From NCBI RefSeq assembly GCF_000425785.1, contig NZ_KE384453.1, positions 1 through 55,438 of the forward strand: 55,438 nucleotides of DNA. The letters are read 5' to 3'. The stretch comes from Pseudomonas taiwanensis DSM 21245. GTDB taxonomy: Bacteria > Pseudomonadota > Gammaproteobacteria > Pseudomonadales > Pseudomonadaceae. Made by a program: the position numbers and the translations under genes. Shown here piece by piece: positions 8,946 through 17,406 of this stretch. Each line of letters starts with the position of its first letter. Position 1 is the first letter of the stretch. The notes below the pieces were generated by a model. It had not been told where the DNA came from. It made no database searches and worked only from the letters and a program-made list of their open reading frames with translations.

Positions 8946-9836
8946 TCAAGTGCTTTCGGCCAGTGGCCGCTGCCTTGCCGGCTGTTGCGCAGCGAGGCGG
9001 CTGGACAGCACGATGGCGAAGATGATCAGTGCGCCGCCTAGCAACATGCGGGGTGTGGGTGTTTCGGCGAAGATCGCCCAGGCCACGGCGATGCCATAGA
9101 CCGGCTCCATGCCGAACACCACGGCAGCGGTGCGCGCCTTGATCACTGCCAGGCTTGCGACGAACAGGCTGTGGGCGACGCCTGTGCAGAAGATGCCGAG
9201 CAGGGCGATCCATAGCCAGTCCATCGGTGCCACGGCAGCCAGGCCTGGCAGTGCCACCGGTAGCAGGCACAGGGTGACCACCAGGTTTTGCCACAAGGCC
9301 GCCTGGACCGCTGGCAAGCGCCCCGAGCCGGCCCGATTGGTCAGTGACAGCAGCGAGAACAGCAAGCCCGACAGCAAAGCCCAAAGCAGGCCCCCGGTGG
9401 CCTCGCTGGCAAGGTCGAACGATGGGGTGACCAGCACCAGTCCGATACTCACTAAAAGCACCAGTAGCGTTTCGTTGCGGCGGATACGTTCGTGAAACAG
9501 CAGGCCTTCGAGTATCACGGTGAACGCCGGGAAGCTGGCGAAGCCCAGTGTCGCGATGGCCACGCCCCCGACCTTGACCGCGATGAAGAAGCTTACCCAG
9601 TGGCCAGCCAGCAAAACGCCGCCGAGCAGCAGGCGGCGGATGTCCTGGCCTTTGAGCGAGTACCAGCCCTGGCGGGCAAGGCTGGCGAACAGGGCGAGGG
9701 CGAGCACGGCAAAGGCGGCGCGACCGAACACGATGATCGCCGGGCTGGCGCTGGCAGCGAGCTTGCCGAATACGCCAGTCAGACCGAAGAACAGCGCGCC
9801 AATGTGTAGGGCGCCGAGGGCGGTGCGGTGGTTCAT
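8946..9836 (-). CDS. EamA/DMT-family inner-membrane transporter
   Basis: A 296-residue protein with about ten hydrophobic helices in two homologous halves (EamA repeats), for example residues 8-25, 34-52, 67-85 and 130-150. Conserved motifs include FFIAVKVGGVAIATLGFASFPAFT and, in the second half, GMEPVYGIAVAWAIFAETPTP. Family members export amino acids, metabolites or drugs; the substrate cannot be assigned. The stop codon lies directly against that of the convergent Rdx gene. Confidence 0.88.
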   Translation of the reverse strand: MNHRTALGALHIGALFFGLTGVFGKLAASASPAIIVFGRAAFAVLALALFASLARQGWYSLKGQDIRRLLLGGVLLAGHWVSFFIAVKVGGVAIATLGFASFPAFTVILEGLLFHERIRRNETLLVLLVSIGLVLVTPSFDLASEATGGLLWALLSGLLFSLLSLTNRAGSGRLPAVQAALWQNLVVTLCLLPVALPGLAAVAPMDWLWIALLGIFCTGVAHSLFVASLAVIKARTAAVVFGMEPVYGIAVAWAIFAETPTPRMLLGGALIIFAIVLSSRLAAQQPARQRPLAEST

Positions 9837-9979
9837 GATGGTCCTTGAGCAATTGAAAAGTCAGCCCCGGCCCTATCGCTGGCGAGCGGGGTCCTACTGG
9901 TGACGTGCAGTCCTTGTAGGCATTGGAACAGGTTCAGTGTAAGACGCCAGACTCTCGCTAGTCTGTCGCGACCCTCGCG

Positions 9980-10747
9980 TCATTTGTCGCCAGGCTCTCG
10001 CCGCAAGGCCAGGGGCGTGCACCCGAACATCCGCAGCACGGCTGCCGAAAACGCGCTTTGCGAGCCGTAGCCAACCCGCGCCGCGATTTCGCCCACCGCG
10101 AGCGAACTCTGCTTGAGTAATTGCCGCGCCATGAGCAACCGGCGCTGGCGAATGTAGTCCATCGGTGTCATGCCGCATTCGGCGATGAAGCGTGCGTGCA
10201 GCCGGGCGCTGGACAGCCCGGCCAGGCGCGCCAAGTCGGCGACCTGCAGCGGATAGGCCGCGTGCTGCTCGATGTGCGCGTCGAAGGCCGCATAAGGTAG
10301 TCGGTGGCTGGGTGCGATGGCCGCTGCCGCCGTGGGGTTGAGGCTGGCCAACAGCAGCACCGCGCCCTGCCGGGCAATGAGCGGATCGTCTACCGGGCTG
10401 TTGGCCAGCCAGTCCACCAGTTGCTGCTGGCGGGCATCGAGGTTCCGCGCGCCGGGATTGTCCAGCAGGCGCCGGCTGGCATCGGCGTGTTCACCGAGCT
10501 GCTCGTGCAACCAATGATCCCCGGGTACATCCAGCACCAGGCAATGGCTGCCGGCATCGCTGCCGCAGGCATGGTGGGCACCGGCAGGTACCACCATCAG
10601 GCCTTGGCGGTCGATTCGCGCGCCATGCCCCTGGACCTCGAAATCAAGACGGCCGCGCAGGCCGAACACCAATTGTGGGTGCTCGTGGCTATGGGCGATC
10701 AGGTCGTGCCGGTAATGGCGCAGGGAAAGAATGCGGCCGACGGTCAT
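9980..10747 (-). CDS. AraC family transcriptional regulator (cupin type)
   Basis: A 255-residue protein. The N-terminal cupin ligand-binding half has HSHEHPQLVFGLRG and a metal-like histidine cluster (PAGAHHACG). The C-terminal AraC domain (about 150-250) carries two helix-turn-helix motifs (LQVADLARLAGLSSARLHARF and SLAVGEIAARVGYGSQSAFSAAVLRMFGCTP). It is divergent from the phosphoesterase gene and close to the EamA exporter transcribed in the same direction (143-base gap), so regulation of the exporter is possible but unproven. Confidence 0.88.
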   Translation of the reverse strand: MTVGRILSLRHYRHDLIAHSHEHPQLVFGLRGRLDFEVQGHGARIDRQGLMVVPAGAHHACGSDAGSHCLVLDVPGDHWLHEQLGEHADASRRLLDNPGARNLDARQQQLVDWLANSPVDDPLIARQGAVLLLASLNPTAAAAIAPSHRLPYAAFDAHIEQHAAYPLQVADLARLAGLSSARLHARFIAECGMTPMDYIRQRRLLMARQLLKQSSLAVGEIAARVGYGSQSAFSAAVLRMFGCTPLALRREPGDK

Positions 10748-10874
10748 GGGTGGTCCTCGCGGGGCAGGGTTTCATTGTGCCTGATTCACGTCGCACCATC
10801 ACTCGTCATGCCGTTGCCACCAACCTGTCATCTGCGCCTGCCAGTCTCCAGCAAACAGCGCCGGAGCCAGCCCC

Positions 10875-11681
10875 ATGACCCCTGTCGAACTCTCTCGCCC
10901 GTCGCGTAAACAGCGCGTTCGCACGTTGTGGATCTCCGATGTCCACCTGGGCACCCGGGACTGCCAGGCCGAGCACTTGTCGCAGTTTCTCAAGGGCTAC
11001 CAGGCTGACAAGGTCTATCTGGTCGGCGACATCATCGATGGCTGGAAGCTTCGTGCAGGCATCTATTGGCCGCAAGCGCACACCAACGTCATTCGCCGGC
11101 TGCTGACCATGAGCAAGCGCGGTACCGAAGTGGTCTACGTGACCGGCAACCACGACGAATTTCTGCGCCGCTACTCCAAACTGTTGCTGGGCAATATCCA
11201 GCTGGTGGACGAGGCTGAGCACCTGACGGCGGATGGTCGGCGACTGCTGGTGATTCATGGCGATCAGTTCGATGTCATCACGCGTTACCACCGTTGGCTG
11301 GCCTTCCTGGGTGACCGCGCGTACGAAACCACCCTGGTGCTCAACCGCTGGCTCAATCACTGGCGGGCGCGATACGGCTATGGTTACTGGTCGCTGTCGG
11401 CGTACCTCAAGCACAAGGTCAAGGGGGCGGTGAACTTCATCAGCGATTTCGAGGATGCGATCGCCCACGAATGCACGCGGCGCGGTTTTCACGGGGTAGT
11501 GTGCGGGCATATCCACCATGCCGAGATCCGCAAGGTGGGAGAGGTGGAGTACCTCAACTGTGGGGACTGGGTCGAGTCGTGTACAGCGCTGATCGAGCAC
11601 TGGGACGGCAGCATTACGCTGTATCGGCTGGCCGAGGCGCAGCAGAACGCCCGCATGGCGGTGTCGCGCGAGCCAGCGTGA
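10875..11681 (+). CDS. LpxH-like UDP-2,3-diacylglucosamine diphosphatase family metallophosphoesterase
   Basis: A 268-residue calcineurin-like phosphoesterase with the full metal-ligand set: ISDVHLGTRD, VGDIIDGWK, GNHDE, IHGDQFD and CGHIHHAE. The spacing and the insert with basic/aromatic residues (RWLNHWRARYGYGYWS) resemble the LpxH/LpxH2 group that hydrolyses UDP-2,3-diacylglucosamine in lipid A synthesis. Pseudomonads usually carry another lpxH elsewhere, so this may be a paralogue with a different lipid substrate. ATG 10875 is preceded by CGGAGCCAG. Confidence 0.82.
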   Translation: MTPVELSRPSRKQRVRTLWISDVHLGTRDCQAEHLSQFLKGYQADKVYLVGDIIDGWKLRAGIYWPQAHTNVIRRLLTMSKRGTEVVYVTGNHDEFLRRYSKLLLGNIQLVDEAEHLTADGRRLLVIHGDQFDVITRYHRWLAFLGDRAYETTLVLNRWLNHWRARYGYGYWSLSAYLKHKVKGAVNFISDFEDAIAHECTRRGFHGVVCGHIHHAEIRKVGEVEYLNCGDWVESCTALIEHWDGSITLYRLAEAQQNARMAVSREPA

Positions 11682-11741
11682 GTGGCAGCCGATCGCCGAC
11701 GAGCCGGCTCCAGCAGGTGCGTCGGGGTATGGCCTGGAGTT

Positions 11742-12053
11742 CTAGAAGGTGATCCGGCCTAGAAGGATGTCGCGGAACATCACGAAGTCGCCGATCAGGC
11801 TGTAGAAGGGGTGGCTGAAGGTCGCCGGCCGATTGTGCTCGAAGAAAAAATGCCCGACCCAGGCAAAGCCGTAGCCCGCCACGGGTACCGCCAACAACAG
11901 CAACCATTTGCCGCTGCCGATGGTATACGCCAGCAAGGCGATCACCAGGCTGGTGCCGACAAAGTGCAGGCGCCGGCAGGTGGGGTTGCTGTGCTCGCCC
12001 AGGTAGTAGGGGTAGAACTCGGCAAAACTGCGAAACTGCGCTGTGCTGGTCAT
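11742..12053 (-). CDS. DUF962 / Mpo1-like membrane protein
   Basis: A 103-residue protein starting MTSTAQFRSFAEFYPYYLGEH. Motifs HSNPTCRRLHFVGTSL and GYGFAWVGHFFFEHNRPATF(x)HP are the hallmark histidines of the DUF962/Mpo1 family (an iron-dependent fatty-acid alpha-dioxygenase in yeast). There are two hydrophobic segments in the middle and a third near the C terminus. ATG 12053 is chosen because the upstream in-frame extension lacks family similarity. Catalytic function in bacteria is inferred only. Confidence 0.85.
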   Translation of the reverse strand: MTSTAQFRSFAEFYPYYLGEHSNPTCRRLHFVGTSLVIALLAYTIGSGKWLLLLAVPVAGYGFAWVGHFFFEHNRPATFSHPFYSLIGDFVMFRDILLGRITF

Positions 12054-12208
12054 GGCTATGCTTCCAGGATTAACACTTCTTGACAGGATACACGGCGTGG
12101 AGCCTGAATCGAGTCTAGAGTGATTGGCGGGGCCGGCCAGTGACAATAGGCGCCATTTGAGTATCCTTGGAGTTCACCGCACGAAGCGGTCAGCATAAGA
12201 AGCCTGTC

Positions 12209-13270
12209 ATGAGTGAACGAACCACGTCAGCCAGCTGGGCATCAGGGATTGTGAAGGCACTTGAGCTGGAAGGGCTCGATTGTCAGGCCATGTTCAAGCA
12301 GCTCGGACTGGATTTTGCCGCCCTGGACGACCCTGACGCACGCTTTCCTCAAGATTCCATGACCCGACTCTGGCAGCTGGCCGTGGAGCTGTCCGGCAAT
12401 GAAGCCATTGGCCTGAACATGGCGCGGGTCGTGCGCCCGGCTTCATTTCACGTGGTGGGCTATGCGCTGATGTCCAGTCGCACCCTGGCCGAGGGCTTCC
12501 AGCGACTGGTGCGTTACCAGCGAATCATCGCCGAGAGTTCCGACTTGAGCTTCGTCCTCGGGCCCGAGGGCTATTCACTGATTCTTACCGTACACGGTGA
12601 CCACCTGCCTCCGACCCGGCACAGCGCCGAAGCGTCGCTGGCGTGCGCCCTGGCGCTGTGCAAGTGGCTCAGCGGGCGGCCAATCCAGCCGCGACGGGTA
12701 TTGATCCAGGGGCCGCAGCCAAAAGATGTCGAGCCGTACAAGGTGGCGTTCCATTCACCGCTGGTGTTCGGCGCGCCCCATGATGCGCTGGTGTTCGAAC
12801 GCGCCGACATGGAAGCGCCCCTGCCGACAGCCAATGAAGCGATGGCGGTGCTGCATGATCGCTTCGCCGGCGAATACCTCGCGCGCTTCTCGGAGAGCCG
12901 GGTGACGCACCGTGTGCGCCAGGTGCTATGCCGCATCCTGCCGCAGGGGGAACCCAAGCGTGAAACCCTTGCCCAGGCCCTGCACCTGTCGCAGCGCACC
13001 TTGCAGCGGCGGCTGCAGGAGGAGGGCACCAGTTTCCAGACCTTGCTTGACGACACTCGCCGCGAGCTGGCCGAACAGTACTTGGCACAGCCGGGCATGA
13101 CGTTGTTGGAAACTGCCTATCTGCTGGGCTTTGCCGACCCCAGCAACTTTTACCGGGCATTTCGCCGTTGGTTCGACACCACGCCGAGCGAGTATCGCGC
13201 CCGGCTAGGAGCGGAAGGCGAACCTTTCAGTGACGCCAGAACGCCGGCATACACAACACCAGCACCGTAA
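12209..13270 (+). CDS. AraC family transcriptional regulator (OruR/ArgR-like, arabinose-binding-domain type)
   Basis: A 353-residue protein. The N-terminal domain is the 'Arabinose_bd' type found in OruR- and OxyR-unrelated AraC regulators of pseudomonads (GIVKALELEGLDCQAMFKQLG ... ASFHVVGYALMSSRTLAEGFQRLVRYQRI). The C-terminal AraC DNA-binding domain has LSQRTLQRRLQEEGTSFQTLLDD and GFADPSNFYRAFRRWFDTTPSEYR. ATG 12209 is preferred to the TTG at 12167. The 3' end overlaps the convergent trkH gene by 44 bases. No obvious target operon is adjacent. Confidence 0.88.
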   Translation: MSERTTSASWASGIVKALELEGLDCQAMFKQLGLDFAALDDPDARFPQDSMTRLWQLAVELSGNEAIGLNMARVVRPASFHVVGYALMSSRTLAEGFQRLVRYQRIIAESSDLSFVLGPEGYSLILTVHGDHLPPTRHSAEASLACALALCKWLSGRPIQPRRVLIQGPQPKDVEPYKVAFHSPLVFGAPHDALVFERADMEAPLPTANEAMAVLHDRFAGEYLARFSESRVTHRVRQVLCRILPQGEPKRETLAQALHLSQRTLQRRLQEEGTSFQTLLDDTRRELAEQYLAQPGMTLLETAYLLGFADPSNFYRAFRRWFDTTPSEYRARLGAEGEPFSDARTPAYTTPAP

Positions 13271-14681
13271 TGATTTCCAGGCGCCCCAGCAGCATGCCGC
13301 CGGCCAGGATCCACTTGGCTGCATCCGGCAGCGAGGCATAGTTGCCGGACGGGCCGATCACCTCGCCCAGGCCAGGCCCCACGCCGGATACGGTGCCCGC
13401 TGCACCGGTCAGTGCGGTCATCCAGTCCACTCCCAGCAGCGACAGCAACAGGGCCATGACGCAAATGGTGATGGCGAAGAAGAACGAGAACGTCAGGATC
13501 GAGCGCACGATTTCTTCGTCAAGGCGGTGGCCGTTGTACTTCTGCTTGATCACCGCACGCGGGTGGATCAACTGATTGAGGTTGGCCTTGAGCAGGATGT
13601 AGGCAACCTGGAAGCGGAAGATCTTGATGCCGCCGGCCGTCGAACCGGAGCAGCCGCCGACGAAGCCCAGGTAGAAGAACAGCATCAGCGAGAAATTACC
13701 CCACAGGCTGTAGTCGCCCAAGGCAAAGCCGGTGGTGGTAACCACCGAGGTCACGTTCAGCGCCACATGGCGCAGGGCATCCAGCCAGTGCAGGTTGGTG
13801 GTGGCCCAGTACCAGGTGCCCAGCACCAGCCAGGTGACTAGCAGCATTCCCAGCAGTCCTTGGACTTGCTGGTCGCGGATCAACGCTTTGCGGTTGCCGC
13901 GCAGGGTAGCGACGTAGAGGGTGAAGGGCAGACTGCCGAGGATCATCACCACCACCGCCACCCAGTGCACGGCCGGAATATCCCACTTGGCCAGGGACTG
14001 GTCAGAGGTCGAGAACCCGCCGGTGGAGATGGCCGACATGGCATGGTTGATCGCGTCGAACGGGCTCATGCCGGCCCACCAGAATGCCAGGCCGCCCAGC
14101 ACCGAGAAGCCGACGTACACCATGACGATCGACTTGGCCACCATGTGCGAACGCGGCATTACCTTTTCGGAGCGGTCCGAAGACTCGGTCTGGAACAGGC
14201 GCATGCCCCCGATGCGCAGCAGCGGCAGGATCGCCACTGCCATGGCGATGAAGCCGATGCCGCCGAGCCAGTGCAGCATTGAGCGCCACATCAGGATGCC
14301 CGGCGACATCGTGTCCAGGCCGCTGAGGACCGTGGCGCCAGTGGCGGTGATGCCGGACATGCTTTCGAAGAAGGCGTCCGTGTAGCTGATGTGCTGGGTC
14401 AGCAGGAAGGGCAGGGCTGCAAATACGCACACCACCAGCCAACTGCTGACCGTCAGCAGGTACATGTCGCGCGGGCGCAGGTGCACATGCTCAGGGCGGC
14501 CTTGGATGACCATGGCCAGGCCGGCGATGAAGGTAATCAGGCTCGACCACAGGAATGACGGCAGGTCGCCTGTGCGATCGAAAATCACCAGGGTCGCCAT
14601 GGGGACGACCATGCTGACCGCCAGGGTGATGAGGAAGATGCCGATGATGAAACCAATGATCCTTAAGGTCGGCAACGCCAT
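13227..14681 (-). CDS. trkH: Trk system potassium uptake protein TrkH
   Basis: A 484-residue membrane protein of the TrkH/KtrB superfamily, about the usual length for TrkH. Four pore loops are visible, including SGITATGATV, SAISTGGFSTS, SVVTTTGFALGDY and GTVSGVGPGLGEVIGPSG; their glycines form the K+ selectivity filter. The pore works with the cytosolic RCK protein TrkA, which is not in this window. The gene is divergent from the nitroreductase and overlaps the end of the AraC gene tail to tail. Confidence 0.94.
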   Translation of the reverse strand: MALPTLRIIGFIIGIFLITLAVSMVVPMATLVIFDRTGDLPSFLWSSLITFIAGLAMVIQGRPEHVHLRPRDMYLLTVSSWLVVCVFAALPFLLTQHISYTDAFFESMSGITATGATVLSGLDTMSPGILMWRSMLHWLGGIGFIAMAVAILPLLRIGGMRLFQTESSDRSEKVMPRSHMVAKSIVMVYVGFSVLGGLAFWWAGMSPFDAINHAMSAISTGGFSTSDQSLAKWDIPAVHWVAVVVMILGSLPFTLYVATLRGNRKALIRDQQVQGLLGMLLVTWLVLGTWYWATTNLHWLDALRHVALNVTSVVTTTGFALGDYSLWGNFSLMLFFYLGFVGGCSGSTAGGIKIFRFQVAYILLKANLNQLIHPRAVIKQKYNGHRLDEEIVRSILTFSFFFAITICVMALLLSLLGVDWMTALTGAAGTVSGVGPGLGEVIGPSGNYASLPDAAKWILAGGMLLGRLEIITVLVLCMPAFWRH

Positions 14682-14711
14682 GTGATCTGCTCTGACTCTG
14701 AACGGAAGGGC

Positions 14712-14754
14712 GCCATTCTACCTATGGGTCTGGTGATGTAAACGCTAGAATGGC
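14712..14754. promoter_or_regulatory. Divergent promoter region between trkH and the nitroreductase gene, with mirrored -10 hexamers
   Basis: Minus strand: -35 TTTACA (14742-14737), a 16-base spacer and -10 TAGAAT (14720-14715) face trkH. Plus strand: -10 TAGAAT (14746-14751) faces the nitroreductase, with only a poor -35. The two -10s are part of a perfect 9-base inverted repeat, GCCATTCTA (14712-14720) and TAGAATGGC (14746-14754). Confidence 0.5.
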
Positions 14755-14783
14755 CGCACATTTAACTGCCAGGAGGGTAGCCG

Positions 14784-15341
14784 ATGGAGGCTCTCGACGC
14801 ATTGCTCAACCGTGTTTCCGTGCCACGCCTGACTGATCCGGCGCCCAACGCCGCCCAACGCGAGGCACTGTTCCAGGCCGCGCTGCGCGCCCCGGACCAC
14901 GGCCAGCTGCGCCCATGGCGCTTCCTGACCATCGAAGGTCAAGGCCGGGACAAGCTGGGCGAACTGTTCGCCGAAGCCTTGCAAATCAAAGGTGACGCCA
15001 GCCAGGCGGCCTTGGACAAGGCTCGCGCCATGCCGCTGCGCGCGCCGCTGCTGATCGTGGTCATCGCCAAGCTGCAGGACCATTTCAAGGTGCCCAAGTC
15101 CGAGCAGCGGCTGGCGGCCGGATGCGCGGCCCATGGCATCCTGATCGCCGCTCATGCCCAGGGAATCGGTGCGGTGTGGCGCACCGGTGACATGGCCTTC
15201 GATGCCCACGTGCACAAAGGGCTGGGGTTGGCCGAGAACGAAGAGTTGGTCGGCTACCTGTATGTCGGTACCCCGATGACCGAGCCGCGTACCGCGCCGG
15301 TGCTGGAAACGGCCGACTTCGTCAGTGCCTGGGGTGAGTGA
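14784..15341 (+). CDS. Nitroreductase family protein (YdjA-like)
   Basis: A 185-residue single-domain flavin nitroreductase of the short YdjA class. The N-terminal ALLNRVSVPRLTDPAPN is followed by an FMN-binding region (LRAPDHGQLRPWRFLTIEG) and the C-terminal GIGAVWRTGDMAFD and YLYVGTP. The family reduces nitro or related electrophiles with NAD(P)H using FMN as homodimers; the substrate is unknown. The ATG is preceded by CAGGAGG. The gene is convergent with the Cpx-like kinase across a REP hairpin. Confidence 0.9.
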   Translation: MEALDALLNRVSVPRLTDPAPNAAQREALFQAALRAPDHGQLRPWRFLTIEGQGRDKLGELFAEALQIKGDASQAALDKARAMPLRAPLLIVVIAKLQDHFKVPKSEQRLAAGCAAHGILIAAHAQGIGAVWRTGDMAFDAHVHKGLGLAENEELVGYLYVGTPMTEPRTAPVLETADFVSAWGE

Positions 15342-15374
15342 AGTCGGCCTGGCTGGCCCTGTGCAGTGAGACTT

Positions 15375-15410
15375 CCGGCCTCTTCGCGGGGTTACCCACG
15401 ACGAGGCCGG
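15375..15410. repeat. REP-type palindrome, possible bidirectional terminator
   Basis: CCGGCCTC at the left edge pairs with GAGGCCGG at the right edge, with an inner CGCGGG/CCCACG stem. It sits in the 85-base gap between two convergent genes. There is no U-run; termination is inferred from position. Confidence 0.55.
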
Positions 15411-15426
15411 GACAACCAGCCCCGAC

Positions 15427-16761
15427 TCAGTTGCCGTTCACCTCGGCCACCGGCAGCTCCAACCGGGCCACGAAGCCCCCCAGTGGATGATTGGCCAACA
15501 CCAGCGTCCCCCCGTGGCGCTCCGCTGCCTTGCGCGCAATGGCCAGCCCCAGGCCATGCCCCGCTGCACTCTGTCCTGGCGCCCTGAAGAATGGCTCACC
15601 CAGCTGTGCCAGATGCTCCTGTGCCACCCCAGGCCCGTGGTCGCGCACAGTCAGCACGATACGGTCCTGCTCACGCTCGGCATGAATCTCGATCGGTTGC
15701 CCCACTGGATTGAAACGCAAGGCATTGCGCAGCAGGTTGTCCAGCGCTCGTTCGATCAGCGTCGGCCAGCCTTGCAGTGTCAGGCCTGGCTGGGCTTCGA
15801 GCTTGACCTCCTGCTCCGGTGCGCTGAGCTGGGCATCCTTGCGCACGCTGCCAAGCAATGCATTCAGGTCGACCGGCTCGGCATGCGCCTGCTCGGCATC
15901 GACGCGGGCCAGGGCAAGGATCTCGCTGATCAGGTCTTCCAGACGGTCGCATTCGCGGGTCAGACGTGGCCACAACGTTTCGCGTTGCTCGGGTTCGGCA
16001 CGTTCGGCCAGGGCCAGGGCAATGCGCAGGCGTGCCAGAGGCGAGCGCAGTTCGTGGGACACATCGCGCAGCAACTGGCGCTGGCTGCCGATCAGGCTTT
16101 GCAGGCGGGCGCCCATCTTGTTGAAGTCGTTGGCCAGCACACCGAATTCGTCGCGGCGGGCCGCCAGCCGCGCCAGGCTGTTCTGCTGATAGCTGGTCTG
16201 CCCCAGGTCATGCACCGCACCGCGCAATCGGCTCAATGGGCGGGTGATGGACAGGGTCACCAGCAGGCTGAACAAGGTCAGGACCACGAGGGCGATGCCC
16301 AGTGCGCTGAGCGGCCAGAGCAGGCTCTCGCGGTGCCAAGCGTCCAGCTCCGGGTGTGGAATTCGGTAGATCAGCAGATAGGTTTCGCCGCTCTGGGGGC
16401 TGGTGTACTCCTCGGTGAGCCGTCGCCAGGGCAGGCGGCGGTCGTCGTTGTGCTGGCGAGCCTCGAAGGCCGCCGCACGGCGGGGGAAAGTGCCGGGCAC
16501 TACCGCCTCGCCGCTGTCATTGAGCACTTGTACGTCGATCTTGAAGCGCTGCTTGCGCCGCTCCAGAAAGCGCTGCGCCGATTCCATGCCTTCTTGCTCG
16601 TAGTGCTGGGCCCAGTGGCTGGCCAAGGTGTTCAGGCCTGGGTGGCGGCTGAGAATCCAGGCGTCTTGGTTGAGCATATGGCCCAGCAGGATCGACAGCC
16701 CGGCGACCAGTGTGATGGCCAGCCAGAAACTGGCCAGGATGCGCCAGAACAGTGAACGCAA
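15427..16761 (-). CDS. Cpx-like envelope-stress sensor histidine kinase
   Basis: A 444-residue inner-membrane kinase. TM1 is at about 5-28, a periplasmic sensor domain at about 30-150 and TM2 at about 153-175. A HAMP linker (SITRPLSRLRGAVHDLGQ) follows, then HisKA with RDVSHELRSPLARLRIA (His near 236) and an HATPase domain (NLLRNALRFNP, DHGPGVAQEHL, GHGLGLAIARKAAERHGG). Start: the SD AGGAGG (16772-16767) overlaps a GTG at 16767 but lies 5 bases before a TTG at 16761, so TTG is the better start. It is the last gene of the Cpx-like cluster; P. aeruginosa PA3204-PA3206 (recalled) has the same order. Confidence 0.88.
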   Translation of the reverse strand: MRSLFWRILASFWLAITLVAGLSILLGHMLNQDAWILSRHPGLNTLASHWAQHYEQEGMESAQRFLERRKQRFKIDVQVLNDSGEAVVPGTFPRRAAAFEARQHNDDRRLPWRRLTEEYTSPQSGETYLLIYRIPHPELDAWHRESLLWPLSALGIALVVLTLFSLLVTLSITRPLSRLRGAVHDLGQTSYQQNSLARLAARRDEFGVLANDFNKMGARLQSLIGSQRQLLRDVSHELRSPLARLRIALALAERAEPEQRETLWPRLTRECDRLEDLISEILALARVDAEQAHAEPVDLNALLGSVRKDAQLSAPEQEVKLEAQPGLTLQGWPTLIERALDNLLRNALRFNPVGQPIEIHAEREQDRIVLTVRDHGPGVAQEHLAQLGEPFFRAPGQSAAGHGLGLAIARKAAERHGGTLVLANHPLGGFVARLELPVAEVNGN

Positions 16762-16827
16762 GTGCACCTCCTACAAGCGGGAAAAGCCCGGCCCGCATGA
16801 GAGCGGGCCGGGCATCGGTGGGACAGC

Positions 16828-17244
16828 TTACTGGGCCTTGGCGTCTTTTTCAGCTTTCCAGGCCTGGAACTCCTGCCACTCAGCCTGCTTCGCGGCGCGC
16901 TCTTTCTTCAACTCGTCGAACTGCTTCTGCTGTTCTGGCTTGAGCAGGGCGCGGATCTGGCTATCGGTCTTGTCGTGGCTGGCCTTGATTTCATCCTTCA
17001 TGGCTTTTTGATCGGCGGCTGGCAGCTTGTTCAGGTAGCGCTCGGTGATGTCGCGACGTTGCTTCATCTGCTCGCCCATCAGCTTGCCGATCTGCTGGCG
17101 TTGGTCGCGGCTCAGGTCCAGTTGGGCGAAAGGCGCGTCACCGCGATGATGCGGGCCGTCGTGGCGCGGGCCGCCTTCAGGCATGGCCATGGCTACGGTC
17201 GGCAGGGCGGCGGCGAACATCAGGGCGATAAGGGTCTTGCGCAT
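16828..17244 (-). CDS. Spy/CpxP-like periplasmic chaperone
   Basis: A 138-residue protein with a signal peptide (MRKTLIALMFAAALPTVAMA, cleavage after about residue 20), a His/Gly-rich linker and then charged amphipathic helices (LDLSRDQRQQIGKLMGEQMKQRRDITERYLNKL) carrying the LTxxQ-like repeat region typical of Spy/CpxP (here LDLSRDQRQQ and LLKPEQQKQF). The family forms cradle-shaped periplasmic chaperones and feedback inhibitors of CpxA. It lies between the regulator and the kinase with its own predicted regulatory region upstream, and a strong GAAAGGAG ribosome site. Confidence 0.88.
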   Translation of the reverse strand: MRKTLIALMFAAALPTVAMAMPEGGPRHDGPHHRGDAPFAQLDLSRDQRQQIGKLMGEQMKQRRDITERYLNKLPAADQKAMKDEIKASHDKTDSQIRALLKPEQQKQFDELKKERAAKQAEWQEFQAWKAEKDAKAQ

Positions 17245-17324
17245 GGTGTTTCTCCTTTCAGGGGCCGGTGGTTACCGGATGAGCCCAGTCTAGGGAGATC
17301 AAGGTCAAGCGCAGTCAGTGGAGG

Positions 17325-17340
17325 GTAAAGACTCGGTAAA
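17325..17340. promoter_or_regulatory. Candidate CpxR box upstream of the spy-like gene
   Basis: Direct repeat GTAAA-N6-GTAAA on the plus strand (17325-17329 and 17336-17340), equal to TTTACC-N5-TTTACC on the gene strand, one helical turn apart. It resembles the E. coli CpxR consensus GTAAA-N5-GTAAA. A TAGACT -10-like hexamer follows on the minus strand (17292-17287) with no recognisable -35, as expected for an activator-dependent promoter. Confidence 0.6.
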
Positions 17341-17380
17341 GAGGGGCGGCCGTGCTTTGTGCGAGCGGGGCGTTGCAATT

Positions 17381-17399
17381 GGGGCCGCAAAGCGGCCCC
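17381..17399 (-). terminator. Hairpin downstream of cpxR-like gene
   Basis: GGGGCCGC-AAA-GCGGCCCC, an 8-bp perfect GC stem 7 bases past the regulator stop codon. Only a short AATT follows on the minus strand, so it may be a partial terminator separating the regulator from the spy-like gene. Confidence 0.5.
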
Positions 17400-17406
17400 G
17401 GCGTGC

